43,336 nt of DNA from an uncultured Oscillospiraceae bacterium (lineage in GTDB: Bacteria; Bacillota; Clostridia; Oscillospirales; Acutalibacteraceae): NCBI GenBank assembly GCA_900543395.1, contig UQQT01000018.1, forward strand, positions 1 to 43,336, written 5' to 3'. Within the stretch, counting starts at the first letter, position 1. Every line of letters starts with the position of its first letter. A model generated the notes under the pieces. It searched no databases. It worked only from the letters and a program-made list of their open reading frames with translations, and was not told the origin of the DNA. The translations under genes and the position numbers were made by a program. Below, piece by piece: positions 8,212 through 16,149 of the stretch.

Positions 8212-8589
8212 GTTTATACCTCCCTGATAGATTGTGATTAACATTTTACATATTATTTCGCAGTTATCAATGTGCATATCCGACGATATCTCGCCATGAT
8301 TTTTTTACAGTTCGAGGACAATACAACTAATTTTTTTTATTTTTGTTTGTATAATTTGTTTTGTTTCAATAAAAGCTGTCGTTTTTACATTCTGTTTTCT
8401 TACATTTTCATTTTTTGATTTTAAATTCTGTTTCGTTTTTGAATGTAAAATCCGAACGATGTTTGACCGACGGATTTTATTTTTCTTTTTAAAGTTTTAT
8501 TAACATTATTTGAATAAACCATTTCTAAAATGTTAACAATAAAACACATTTCGACTTTTTTCGACTTTTTTTCACGGAGGTTGTCAATT
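8212..8589. other. AT-rich intergenic region with a terminator-like hairpin
   Basis: No gene is supported here. AAAATCCG (8447-8454) and CGGATTTT (8471-8478) form an 8-bp stem with a 16-nt loop followed by a T-rich stretch (ATTTTTCTTTTT). This could terminate upstream transcription or act as an attenuator in the lipase leader. A TATAAT sits at 8350-8355 without a clear -35. A short direct repeat, TCGACTTTTT twice, lies at about 8550-8570. Confidence 0.45.
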
Positions 8590-10017
8590 ATGAAGGACAA
8601 TAACGGTAATTTCGACGATTACTCATACGATATACCCGTTTCAAAAAGAAAACGCGAATCTCCTGTCGATTTTAAACAAACCGTCATTGCCCCGAAAGAA
8701 AAGCGAAACGGCAGAAAAACCGCGGTTTCAATAATATGCGCGCTCACGGCTCTTGCCATGATTGCCGTAATTATCGCCGTTCCCGTAAAATACGGCGGAT
8801 ATAAAAATCTGTGGTATGAAATAAACGGCGGTAAAATAAATTACCCCTACGTTTTCGTACACGGTCTCGGCGGATGGGGCGAGGACGGCGGACTCGATAC
8901 GGCGTCTCCGTACTGGGGTTCGTCCGCGGGAAGCATTACCGATTACTTAAAAAACGAGGGCTTTGACGTCTGCGCACCGGGCGTTGGGCCTATATCGAGC
9001 ACGTGGGACAGGGCTTGCGAGCTATACGCACAGCTTACGGGAACAACCGTCGACTACGGAGCGTATCACTCCGAAATGCATAAGCATGCGCGCTTCGGCA
9101 GACAGTACACGACCGCGCTCGTACCGCAGTGGGGCGAAAGAATAAACGGCGGGCAGAGAGTTAAAATTAATCTCGTCGGTCACAGCTGCGGCGGAGAGAC
9201 CGCAAGACTGCTCGCTTCACTGCTCGAATACGGCGACGAAAACGAGCAGAACGCAACCGGGAACGAAACCTCTCCGCTCTTTACCGGAGGTAAAGGCTCC
9301 TATGTTTTCAGCGTTACGACTCTGTGCTCACCGCATAACGGAACGTCGCTTACGTGTCTTATAAATTCCGTCGGCAGGCTCATAGGTCTTGACTCGACAA
9401 CCGATTTGCTGACAACCGTCTGCTTTGCGGCGGCGGGCGTGACCTCGCCCGTGTCGGGAGTTTATGATTTTATGCTCGACCAGTTCGGAGTCGGGAAAAT
9501 CAACGGAGGTTTAAGCGAAATCAGAAACGCAGTCAGAGCCGTTGTCGAATCCGATAACGACCACGCGGGCTATGATTTATCGCCCGACGGAGCAAAAGAA
9601 TTAAATTCGAAAATAAAAACGGTAAAGGACGTATATTATTTTTCCTATTCATACTGTTCAACAAAAGACACGTCGGTTTTAAACGGACAGACTGCCGATT
9701 TAAAAATTTCGCTCCCCGTACTGATCGGATTTTCGGACGCAATGGGCATGTACACGGGCGTTACCGACGGCGGAATAAATATCGATTCGTCATGGCAGGC
9801 TAACGACGGACTCGTAAACGTCGTTTCGGCAAAATATCCGCTCGGCGAGGAACATGAGGATTACATTCAGGACAGTACGAAAATCAAAAAAGGAATTTGG
9901 TATGTAATGCCGACGAGATCGGGACACCACGGCACGGTCATAGGCATGGACGGCAACACCTCGGAAGTCCGTCAGTTCTATTCGGACTTAACGTCGATGA
10001 TTGAAAATTTAAGATAA
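8590..10017 (+). CDS. Membrane-anchored triacylglycerol lipase-like alpha/beta hydrolase
   Basis: 475 residues from the ATG preceded by GGAGG (8576-8580); the upstream in-frame ATG lacks a binding site. A basic cytoplasmic N-terminus is followed by one membrane segment (about 45-67), so the enzyme faces outside. The lipase core shows HGLGGWGEDGG, the VDYGAYHSEMHKHARFGRQY segment typical of staphylococcal-type lipases, the nucleophile elbow GHSCGG (Ser199), SPHNGTS, and a C-terminal NDGLVNVVSAKYP and GHHGTVIG that supply acid and His/Ca-site residues. It should hydrolyse lipid esters. The substrate range is not deducible. A terminator follows the stop closely. Confidence 0.85.
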   Translation: MKDNNGNFDDYSYDIPVSKRKRESPVDFKQTVIAPKEKRNGRKTAVSIICALTALAMIAVIIAVPVKYGGYKNLWYEINGGKINYPYVFVHGLGGWGEDGGLDTASPYWGSSAGSITDYLKNEGFDVCAPGVGPISSTWDRACELYAQLTGTTVDYGAYHSEMHKHARFGRQYTTALVPQWGERINGGQRVKINLVGHSCGGETARLLASLLEYGDENEQNATGNETSPLFTGGKGSYVFSVTTLCSPHNGTSLTCLINSVGRLIGLDSTTDLLTTVCFAAAGVTSPVSGVYDFMLDQFGVGKINGGLSEIRNAVRAVVESDNDHAGYDLSPDGAKELNSKIKTVKDVYYFSYSYCSTKDTSVLNGQTADLKISLPVLIGFSDAMGMYTGVTDGGINIDSSWQANDGLVNVVSAKYPLGEEHEDYIQDSTKIKKGIWYVMPTRSGHHGTVIGMDGNTSEVRQFYSDLTSMIENLR

Positions 10018-10025
10018 TAAGAATA

Positions 10026-10076
10026 AAACTCCCCGCTCTGCTAAAAATAACAAAAAACAGAGTAAGGAGTTTTTTT
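10026..10076 (+). terminator. Lipase terminator overlapping the next RBS
   Basis: AAACTCC (10026-10032) and CTCTG (10036-10040) pair with CAGAG (10058-10062) and GGAGTTT (10066-10072), with T residues continuing to 10076. The downstream arm contains AAGGAG, the ribosome binding site of the 39-codon ORF at 10078. Confidence 0.7.
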
Positions 10077-10077
10077 C

Positions 10078-10197
10078 ATGGCAAAGAACAAAGACAATCA
10101 GAAGAAAAAATCAAAGAAGGACAAAACCAAACCGGACGTAAATACGCCCCGCGAGGACAACGCACAGAACAAAGCCGATAACAACGCGGAAAATTAA
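10078..10197 (+). CDS. 39-residue lysine/asparagine-rich small protein
   Basis: An ATG start, a TAA stop and AAGGAG (10064-10069) 8 nt upstream define a 39-residue hydrophilic peptide beginning MAKNKDNQKKKSKKD and ending in an acidic, Asn-rich tail. It has no hydrophobic core or recognised domain and is predicted disordered. It lies between two intrinsic terminators, and its binding site lies inside the hairpin arm of the first. Expression would need readthrough or an internal promoter, and none is obvious. The strong RBS favours a real gene; low complexity is a warning. Confidence 0.5.
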   Translation: MAKNKDNQKKKSKKDKTKPDVNTPREDNAQNKADNNAEN

Positions 10198-10213
10198 ATT
10201 AATACGAACAAGA

Positions 10214-10257
10214 AAATCCGAACCGCAAAGCATTGCAAAACTTTGCGGTTCGGATTT
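10214..10257. terminator. Strong bidirectional terminator
   Basis: A perfect 17-bp stem, AAATCCGAACCGCAAAG (10214-10230) with its complement (10241-10257) around a 10-nt loop. T-rich sequence follows on plus and on minus. It separates the lipase side from the convergent ABC transporter operon. Confidence 0.9.
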
Positions 10258-10272
10258 TTCATTTTTTTAATT

Positions 10273-11016
10273 CTATTTATCCCTGCCGTTTTTAATCGAA
10301 AACACAACCGACGCGCAGACCGCCAGTACAACCGTATACGCCGTCACAATCAAAATCGGCTTAACTGCCGACGAATACTCCCCCGCTATGAGAAACCGTC
10401 CCGCGTCGACGGCATTTGCAAACGGCAGAACACGGCATATCTTTTTAAACGTACCGCCGAGCAGATCGAGGTCGAACCACGCGCCCGACAGCCACGCCGT
10501 CAGATTGACGATTATCGACGCGATTCCGCCGACCGCCTTATCGGTAAATACCGTGCCGAGGATAAGCCCCGCCGAAATGAACATAACCGCGCTTATCATA
10601 CACGATAAAACGCAGAGAATAACGCCCGCGTTCAATTTAAGCGAGAGCACAACCGATACCGCAAGGGCGATAATAAGCTGTATCACGGCAACGGGAATAA
10701 GCGACAGAGCATAGCCTGCGATAAAATCAACGCCCTTCATCGGCGAAGCGCACAGTCTTATAAAAAGAGAGGTCGTTCTGTCCTTGGATATAAGAAATCC
10801 CGAAAACAGCGATATAAACGACAGACCGAACACCGCGACTGCGGGGAACAGACTGTTTATTTCAAACAAAGTCATCTGCGCCTCGGGCGGTATATTTTTA
10901 TTAATTATGCTCATGAGAAAAAGCATGATTACGGGGAATCCTATTCCGAATACAATCGCCATAGGGTCTCTCAATATCTCTTTAAAATTACGCTTGGCAA
11001 ACACGAACATTCTCAT
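10273..11016 (-). CDS. ABC-2 type transporter permease
   Basis: 247 residues with about six hydrophobic segments and the ABC-2 fold: a cytoplasmic amphipathic N-terminus (FAKRNFKEILRDP), TM1 (AIVFGIGFPVIMLFLM), an external loop, and later segments ending VVLAVCASVVFSI. The ATG overlaps the ATPase stop by 4 nt, so the two subunits are co-translated and should form one exporter. Likely cargo is a drug, lipid or small peptide, but nothing in the sequence fixes it. Confidence 0.85.
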   Translation of the reverse strand: MRMFVFAKRNFKEILRDPMAIVFGIGFPVIMLFLMSIINKNIPPEAQMTLFEINSLFPAVAVFGLSFISLFSGFLISKDRTTSLFIRLCASPMKGVDFIAGYALSLIPVAVIQLIIALAVSVVLSLKLNAGVILCVLSCMISAVMFISAGLILGTVFTDKAVGGIASIIVNLTAWLSGAWFDLDLLGGTFKKICRVLPFANAVDAGRFLIAGEYSSAVKPILIVTAYTVVLAVCASVVFSIKNGRDK

Positions 11017-11732
11017 TTTAAATCCTCCCCGCCGGCAAGCGCAATAAACGCTTCCTCAAACGTCTCTTTACCGCTCATTTTAATAATTTCGTCCGTTGTA
11101 CCGAACGCTTTAAGTCTGCCCTTAGCCATAACGGCGGTGACGTCGCTTAATATGCACGCCTCTTCAAGATAGTGAGTAGTCAGAACGACGGTATGCCCGC
11201 CCTTTAATTTTTCGATAAACCTCAGAAGCTCGCGTCTTGCGATAACGTCGAGTCCGAGCGTCGGCTCGTCGAGAAACAGCACTTCGGGTTGAGTCACTAT
11301 CGCCATAGCAATGCTTAACCTGCGCTGATATCCGCCCGAAAGCTTGCCCGCGCGTTTCTTTTCAACCTCCCCGAGTCCGAGTTTTTCGATAACAGAATTA
11401 ATATCCGCGTCCTTTTTATTATAAATCCCCGCTATGAATTCGAGGTTTTCGCGTACGGTCAGGTTCTGCGCGACAGCCGTCTCCTGCGGTGAAACGCCGA
11501 TAACCGAGCCGACCTTGTTTTTCTCGCCGACGGTGTCGTAACCCATAACGCGGATTGAGCCGGAGTCGGGCTTTATTATACCGCACATCATTTTAATGCT
11601 TGTCGTCTTGCCCGCGCCGTTTACACCCAGAATTGAAACGCATTTTCCCTTTTCGACCTTAAACGAAAGAGAATCGACCGCCGTCAAGTCCTTGTATTTC
11701 TTCGTAACTTTATTAAGTTCGATCGCGTACAT
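11013..11732 (-). CDS. ABC transporter ATP-binding protein (ABC-2 exporter type)
   Basis: 239 residues from the ATG of MYAIELNKV, preceded by GGGGAG; the frame extends upstream but only as overlap with the abrB gene. Walker A is GVNGAGKTT, the Q-loop is in VSPQE, the signature is KLSGGYQRR, Walker B is VLFLDEPTLGLD and the H-loop is in LTTHYLEEA. This is the DrrA/CcmA-like class that powers ABC-2 exporters. It is 4 nt downstream of the AbrB-like gene and overlaps the permease gene, forming a three-gene operon. Confidence 0.9.
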   Translation of the reverse strand: MYAIELNKVTKKYKDLTAVDSLSFKVEKGKCVSILGVNGAGKTTSIKMMCGIIKPDSGSIRVMGYDTVGEKNKVGSVIGVSPQETAVAQNLTVRENLEFIAGIYNKKDADINSVIEKLGLGEVEKKRAGKLSGGYQRRLSIAMAIVTQPEVLFLDEPTLGLDVIARRELLRFIEKLKGGHTVVLTTHYLEEACILSDVTAVMAKGRLKAFGTTDEIIKMSGKETFEEAFIALAGGEDLK

Positions 11733-11736
11733 AATA

Positions 11737-12027
11737 TCACTCCCCGCCGTCCTTAACCTCTTCAAAGTCGCCGGTAAAAATCTCCGCATCACGCCTTTCG
11801 GACTCGTCCATACCGCCCGATTCCATCTTCTTAAACACGCCGTCGACAATCGACTGAACCGCGCTCATCTTATTTATCGCAATCCCTCTTTTTTTATCGG
11901 CAAACAGCACAACGGAGTCACCGCATTCGAGAGAAAACAAATCCCGCATTTCCTTTGGAATAACTATCTGCCCCTTGGGACCCACCTTTGCGGTGCCCAT
12001 CATTTTATCGTTACGTTTTTTTATCAT
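11737..12027 (-). CDS. AbrB/SpoVT-type transcriptional regulator
   Basis: 96 residues. The N-terminal swapped-hairpin AbrB domain (about 8-53) has the canonical GPKGQIVIPKEMRDLF and GDSVVLFADKKRGIAI. The C-terminal half is acidic. It is the first gene of the ABC exporter operon, and a perfect palindrome lies between its promoter and start, so autoregulation is likely. The chosen ATG has AAGGCGG upstream. The MMGTAKVG methionine further in is possible but has no better binding site. Confidence 0.88.
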   Translation of the reverse strand: MIKKRNDKMMGTAKVGPKGQIVIPKEMRDLFSLECGDSVVLFADKKRGIAINKMSAVQSIVDGVFKKMESGGMDESERRDAEIFTGDFEEVKDGGE

Positions 12028-12052
12028 AAATCAAACCGCCTTTTATTGAAAA

Positions 12053-12099
12053 AGTATAACTTGTTATACTAATTATACACAATTCAAAAATTATGTCAA
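12053..12099 (-). promoter_or_regulatory. Promoter and palindromic operator of the AbrB-ABC operon
   Basis: On the minus strand: TTGACA (complement of 12094-12099), a 16-bp spacer and TATAAT (complement of 12072-12077). Directly downstream, at the expected transcription start, lies a perfect palindrome with half-sites AGTATAAC (12053-12060) and GTTATACT (12063-12070) separated by 2 bp. A protein bound there would block initiation. Confidence 0.8.
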
Positions 12100-12156
12100 C
12101 AGCGTTTTGCATTAAATTTTTCTTATAAATCCACTGCTAATAATCACTATTGACAA

Positions 12157-12246
12157 TTGAAAAATCAGAATAAAAAATATATAATTATAAAAGTCATATA
12201 CAAACTTATTGCCGAGTATGACCGCGGTCATGCCCGGTTGTTTTTA
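12157..12246 (+). promoter_or_regulatory. Helicase promoter and terminator-like leader hairpin
   Basis: TTGAAA (12157-12162), a 17-bp spacer and TATAAT (12180-12185) form the promoter. The short leader contains a 14-bp perfect palindrome ATGACCGCGGTCAT (12218-12231). Flanking GCCG/CGGT pairs extend it to a stem of about 12 bp with tetraloop CGCG, followed by TTGTTTTTATTTT. It looks like an intrinsic attenuator ending about 20 nt before the helicase start codon. Confidence 0.6.
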
Positions 12247-12262
12247 TTTTGAGGTATATTAA

Positions 12263-14062
12263 ATGAAAAACACTCTTAAATTTTCAGAGCTCGGACTTAT
12301 TCCTGAGCTTCAGTCGGCAATCGACGACCTCGGATTCGACGAAGCGACCGAGATTCAGACAAGGACAATTCCGCTCATGCGCGACGGCGCGGACATCATA
12401 GGCAAGAGTCAGACGGGCACGGGCAAAACGTTTGCATTCGCAATCCCCGCAATAGAAAAAACGGATTCGTATTCTAAACCGTACGTACAGACAATAGTCC
12501 TCTGTCCCACGCGCGAGCTTGTACAGCAGGCGGCGGCGGAATTCAGAAAGCTCACGGCTTACATTCACGGTATAAATATCGCCGAGGTTTACGGCGGCGC
12601 GCCGATGGACAGGCAGTTTTCCGCTTTAAAAAAGGCTAATATCGTCATAGGCACGCCCGGCAGAGTCATGGATCACATGCGCAGGGGAACGCTGAAGCTT
12701 GATAGCATTTCCCTCGCAGTCCTCGACGAGGCCGACGAAATGCTCAGCATGGGATTCATAGACGATATCGTGACGATTTTATCCGAAACGCCCGAATCAA
12801 GACAGACCGTACTTTTTTCCGCTACAATGCCCAAGGAAATACTCGACTTGACCGAACGCTTTCAAAAGAACCCGGTTCTCATTGAAATCAATAAAAAGCA
12901 GGTCACGCTTGATAATATCGCGCAGAAATTCGTTGACGTACCCTCGGGCAGAAAAACGGACGCGCTGTGCCTTTTACTGAGATACTATTCGCCAAAACGC
13001 GCCATGATTTTCTGCAATACGAAGCAGATGGTCGACGAAATCTCATTAATTCTCGAAAAACACAACTTCAACGCCGCCGGACTTCACGGCGACATGCTTC
13101 AGTCACAGAGAACGAGAGTTATGGAGAGCTTCAAGTCGGGCAAAACAAATATTCTCGCCGCAACGGACGTAGCCGCGCGCGGTATCGACGTAAACGACCT
13201 CGACTACGTTTTCAATTACGACATTCCGAACAATAAGGAGTATTACGTTCACCGTATAGGCAGAACGGGCAGAGCGGGCAAGGACGGAGTTGCGCTGACA
13301 ATCTGCTCGGGCAGACGGCAGATTATAACCCTGTTATCGATAGCGAGAAGCGCGAAAAGCGAGCTTGAAGAAATCGATATTCCGACTGTCGCAGAAATAC
13401 GTGAAAAGGCCGCCGGCAACGCCGTAATGAAAGCGAAAGAATATATAAACTCCCCCATAGACGACATCTACCGCGATATGGCGGACGAGCTTATAACGTC
13501 GGGCTATGATACAGAAGATATTATATCCGCACTTTTAAAAATGAGCATTTCCGATGCGGCGACGGGACTTTCCGACATTCATTCCGAAAAGAAAAATAAA
13601 GTTAACCTAAAAAGCTCCTACGCCGGCGAAAATTACGCCAAAATAAAAGTTTCAATCGGAAGAAGCGGTCATGTCGCACCGAATTTCCTCGTCGCGGCGA
13701 TATGCGATAACACAGGCATTTCGGGCAAGGACGTCGGTAAAATCGAAATATACGACGATTACAGCGTGGTCGGCGTTCCCGAGAGCATAATGAATCAGAT
13801 GACCGCGGATTTAAACGGCATCAAAATATGCGGAAAAACAGTCGACGTAAGCGCATTCGAATACGATGAAAAGCATTCGAAAAACAAACGGCACGAAGCT
13901 AAGAAAAAACCGTACGCTTCCGCTAAAAAGACGTACGACCGAAAAGACCGCGTGCAAAAACGTTCGTCAAATAAAGACAAAAAAATCAAAACGTCGGCTT
14001 CGTCAAACCGAAAAAGCACGCACGGGAAATACTCCGTCAAAAGAGACAAAAAATCAAGGTGA
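12263..14062 (+). CDS. DEAD-box RNA helicase with DbpA-type RNA-binding domain
   Basis: 599 residues. Two RecA-like domains carry the helicase motifs: Q-motif region EIQTRTIP, motif I SQTGTGKT (49-56), Ia PTRELVQQ, GTPGR, DEAD (155-158), SAT (186-188), ATDVAARGIDV and HRIGRTGRAGK. A DbpA-like RNA-binding domain follows (about 450-535, KVSIGRSGHVAPNFLVAAICD), then a Lys/Arg/Ser-rich disordered tail. This is the CsdA/DeaD or CshA type that unwinds RNA in ribosome assembly and mRNA decay, often cold-induced. GAGG upstream supports the ATG. The hairpin in its leader suggests attenuation. Confidence 0.93.
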   Translation: MKNTLKFSELGLIPELQSAIDDLGFDEATEIQTRTIPLMRDGADIIGKSQTGTGKTFAFAIPAIEKTDSYSKPYVQTIVLCPTRELVQQAAAEFRKLTAYIHGINIAEVYGGAPMDRQFSALKKANIVIGTPGRVMDHMRRGTLKLDSISLAVLDEADEMLSMGFIDDIVTILSETPESRQTVLFSATMPKEILDLTERFQKNPVLIEINKKQVTLDNIAQKFVDVPSGRKTDALCLLLRYYSPKRAMIFCNTKQMVDEISLILEKHNFNAAGLHGDMLQSQRTRVMESFKSGKTNILAATDVAARGIDVNDLDYVFNYDIPNNKEYYVHRIGRTGRAGKDGVALTICSGRRQIITLLSIARSAKSELEEIDIPTVAEIREKAAGNAVMKAKEYINSPIDDIYRDMADELITSGYDTEDIISALLKMSISDAATGLSDIHSEKKNKVNLKSSYAGENYAKIKVSIGRSGHVAPNFLVAAICDNTGISGKDVGKIEIYDDYSVVGVPESIMNQMTADLNGIKICGKTVDVSAFEYDEKHSKNKRHEAKKKPYASAKKTYDRKDRVQKRSSNKDKKIKTSASSNRKSTHGKYSVKRDKKSR

Positions 14063-14082
14063 TATTTGTATATTCGGAATAA

Positions 14083-14112
14083 TTGACTTATATCCTTTAA
14101 AAGGAATATAAT
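14083..14112 (+). promoter_or_regulatory. Promoter of the metallophosphoesterase gene
   Basis: TTGACT (14083-14088), an 18-bp spacer and TATAAT (14107-14112). The spacer contains an imperfect inverted repeat, TCCTTT-AAAAGGA. AAGGAG follows before the start codon. Confidence 0.65.
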
Positions 14113-14143
14113 ACAATTATAAAATATATAAGGAGTTATTATA

Positions 14144-15349
14144 ATGAAAAAAATCATTGCAGTCATCTTAGCTGTTGTAATGAGTCTCTGTCTGTGCGTT
14201 CCCGCATTCGCGGCAAACCCGCAGATCGATTACACGCTTCGATTTGACGAAAACGGTAAATTTAAAATCATGGTTATCGCAGATCCGCAGGACGGTCATC
14301 CCACTAAGGTTTCCATGATAAACTTCATCTCCGAGGCTCTTGATGCGGAACAGCCCGACATTGTCGTATTTCTCGGGGATAACGTCTGCAAGGATTCCGA
14401 GAACATCGAGTCCTACAGCGAGCTGCTCACTCCCCTTGTTGAGAGAGGCGTTCCCTTTACTTTCGTTTACGGCAACCACGACGACGAGAGCGCGCCCAAC
14501 CTTTCAAAAGAGGATATTTTGGAAATCTATCAGCAGTATCCCGGCTGTCTCGCCTATGACGCGGATCCGGAGCTTCACGGCTGTGCTACGCATAATCTTC
14601 CCATCCTTTCCTCCGACGGAAGCAAAACTGCGTTCAACTTATGGATGTTCGATTCGGGCGATTACGTAAACGACGAAAACGGCAATCACAAGGTTAACGG
14701 CACTACATACTACGACTGCGTCAGAAAAGACCAGATTGAATGGTATAAGAATCTCAGCGCAGAGCTTGAAAAAGAAAACGGAGGACTTGTTCCCTCTCTC
14801 GTTTTCCAGCACATCATTACTCAGGAAGCTATGCAGAACGTATTTTTTGATACTCCCGTAAAAGGAAAAACAAAATTAACCTACAACTTCACAAACGGAA
14901 AATACTCGTCAATCTTCCCCAATGTCGCAAATATTAACGGTATCATGACGGAAAGACCCTGCCCCTCGTTTGACAACGACGGCGAATGGGACGCTCTCGT
15001 TGAACGCGGAGACGTTATGGCTGTATTCACCGGTCACGACCATGTAAATAACTTCACCACCACCGTTAACGGTATCGACGCTGTATCTGTCTCGGGAGCT
15101 ACCTACAACTCATACGGCAAGGATTACCTCAGAGGCGTTAAGATTATCAACCTCGACGAAAACAAGCCCTTTGAGTATGAGGCTCACACTCTTTATACCT
15201 TCGATCTTGCTCTTAAGGACGGCTCGACAATTCCCGGACACGACGGAATGACCAAGGCAGATTACGTTTTCGCAAAGGGTATGAACAGATTCATTACCGC
15301 ACTTATGAAAATACTTAACATTGTTTTCATCATGGGCAGACTTTTCTAA
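14144..15349 (+). CDS. Secreted calcineurin-like metallophosphoesterase
   Basis: 401 residues. A Sec signal peptide (about 1-23, ending AFA-A) is followed by a calcineurin-like core: ADPQDGH (motif I with Gln where many relatives have His), FLGDN, YGNHDDE, FQH and GHDH. These supply the ligands of a two-metal centre, and DxQ variants are known in this superfamily. It should hydrolyse phosphate esters outside the membrane. The C-terminus is a short hydrophobic/basic tail (MNRFITALMKILNIVFIMGRLF in two overlapping parts) that resembles the tail of the LRR protein at 17232-19715 and may hold it to the membrane. Confidence 0.88.
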   Translation: MKKIIAVILAVVMSLCLCVPAFAANPQIDYTLRFDENGKFKIMVIADPQDGHPTKVSMINFISEALDAEQPDIVVFLGDNVCKDSENIESYSELLTPLVERGVPFTFVYGNHDDESAPNLSKEDILEIYQQYPGCLAYDADPELHGCATHNLPILSSDGSKTAFNLWMFDSGDYVNDENGNHKVNGTTYYDCVRKDQIEWYKNLSAELEKENGGLVPSLVFQHIITQEAMQNVFFDTPVKGKTKLTYNFTNGKYSSIFPNVANINGIMTERPCPSFDNDGEWDALVERGDVMAVFTGHDHVNNFTTTVNGIDAVSVSGATYNSYGKDYLRGVKIINLDENKPFEYEAHTLYTFDLALKDGSTIPGHDGMTKADYVFAKGMNRFITALMKILNIVFIMGRLF

Positions 15350-15364
15350 GTAAATATAATAATT

Positions 15365-15392
15365 TCCCCGCCCGCACGGACGGGGATTTTTT
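15365..15392 (+). terminator. Terminator after metallophosphoesterase
   Basis: TCCCCG (15365-15370) pairs with CGGGGA (15381-15386) around a 10-nt loop, followed by six T. Confidence 0.75.
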
Positions 15393-15425
15393 AACATATA
15401 TCCGAATTAAAAAAAGGTACTTTAT

Positions 15426-15983
15426 ATGGAAATAAGAAAATACATTCCGTCCGACAAACCGAGACTTCGTTACATTTGTAAAGAAACCGCCGGGGGAATT
15501 TTTAAACACAGCGAAAAAACGCTTGAAGCCGCCGCAATTATATATAACGATTATTTTACCGAAAATGAGAACGATAATATTTTTGTCCTTGCCGACGATA
15601 ATGACAACGCCGTCGGATATATAATCTGCTCGTCGGACTATAGTAAATTCATGAAGCTCAATTCGTCCGTATATTTAAAACGCGTGATAAAAGCCTCGCC
15701 TGTTCTCTCGTCAGCGCTTATAGGCTATATGTTCTGTCTTAAATGCATTAAAAATAAAAGCGTTCATCTTCACATGGACATTCTGCCCGAGTATCAGCGC
15801 AAAGGCTGGGGCACGAAACTGATTGACGAGCTGTGTATCCGCTTAAAATCAAAAGGCATTAATACTCTTTCCGTCTGCTGTGTGTCAAGAAGCTCCGCCG
15901 GATATAAGATGTACACAAAATACGGTTTTAAAGAAGTCTTCTCATACGGCTTCAATACAGTTTCGCTGTCGTTGACAATCTGA
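15426..15983 (+). CDS. GNAT-family N-acetyltransferase
   Basis: 185 residues. The acetyl-CoA binding motif A is HMDILPEYQRKGWGTKLIDEL (about 117-137, with Q-R-K-G-W-G). The C-terminal part, SSAGYKMYTKYGFKEV, is the usual motif B. The N-terminal half carries the variable acceptor region. The acceptor cannot be predicted. It is monocistronic, with AAAGGT before the ATG. Confidence 0.88.
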   Translation: MEIRKYIPSDKPRLRYICKETAGGIFKHSEKTLEAAAIIYNDYFTENENDNIFVLADDNDNAVGYIICSSDYSKFMKLNSSVYLKRVIKASPVLSSALIGYMFCLKCIKNKSVHLHMDILPEYQRKGWGTKLIDELCIRLKSKGINTLSVCCVSRSSAGYKMYTKYGFKEVFSYGFNTVSLSLTI

Positions 15984-16097
15984 CAGATTTGCTTCTGAAT
16001 GTTTTAAAAGTATTTTGCCGTCTGTTCATTGTTAATTCTATGTCAGAATTATATTAAATGTTACATGATGTATAATAAAATATGAATAAATTGTGCA

Positions 16098-16125
16098 TAG
16101 TCCGTTTTATTGTCAATTCGGACTA
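16098..16125 (+). promoter_or_regulatory. Inverted repeat upstream of LuxR-type gene
   Basis: TAGTCCG (16098-16104) and CGGACTA (16119-16125) form a perfect 7-bp inverted repeat, centre-to-centre about 21 bp or two helical turns. A further half-site CGGACGG is at 16134-16140 just before the start codon. It is a candidate autoregulatory site for the LuxR-type protein. Confidence 0.45.
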
Positions 16126-16149
16126 ATTCATTTCGGACGGTGAAAATGA

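Noticed and set aside
2780..8350. Search for attachment-site direct repeats flanking the phage island
   Set aside because: Only short AT-rich similarities were seen by eye; none is long or placed well enough to call an att site, and no integrase is present.
8530..8589. Upstream ATG of the lipase frame (20 extra residues)
   Set aside because: It has no ribosome binding site, while GGAGG stands properly before the ATG at 8590.
12150..12185. TTGACA at 12150-12155 as the helicase -35 box
   Set aside because: Its distance to TATAAT is 24 bp, too long; TTGAAA at 12157 gives the normal 17-bp spacing.
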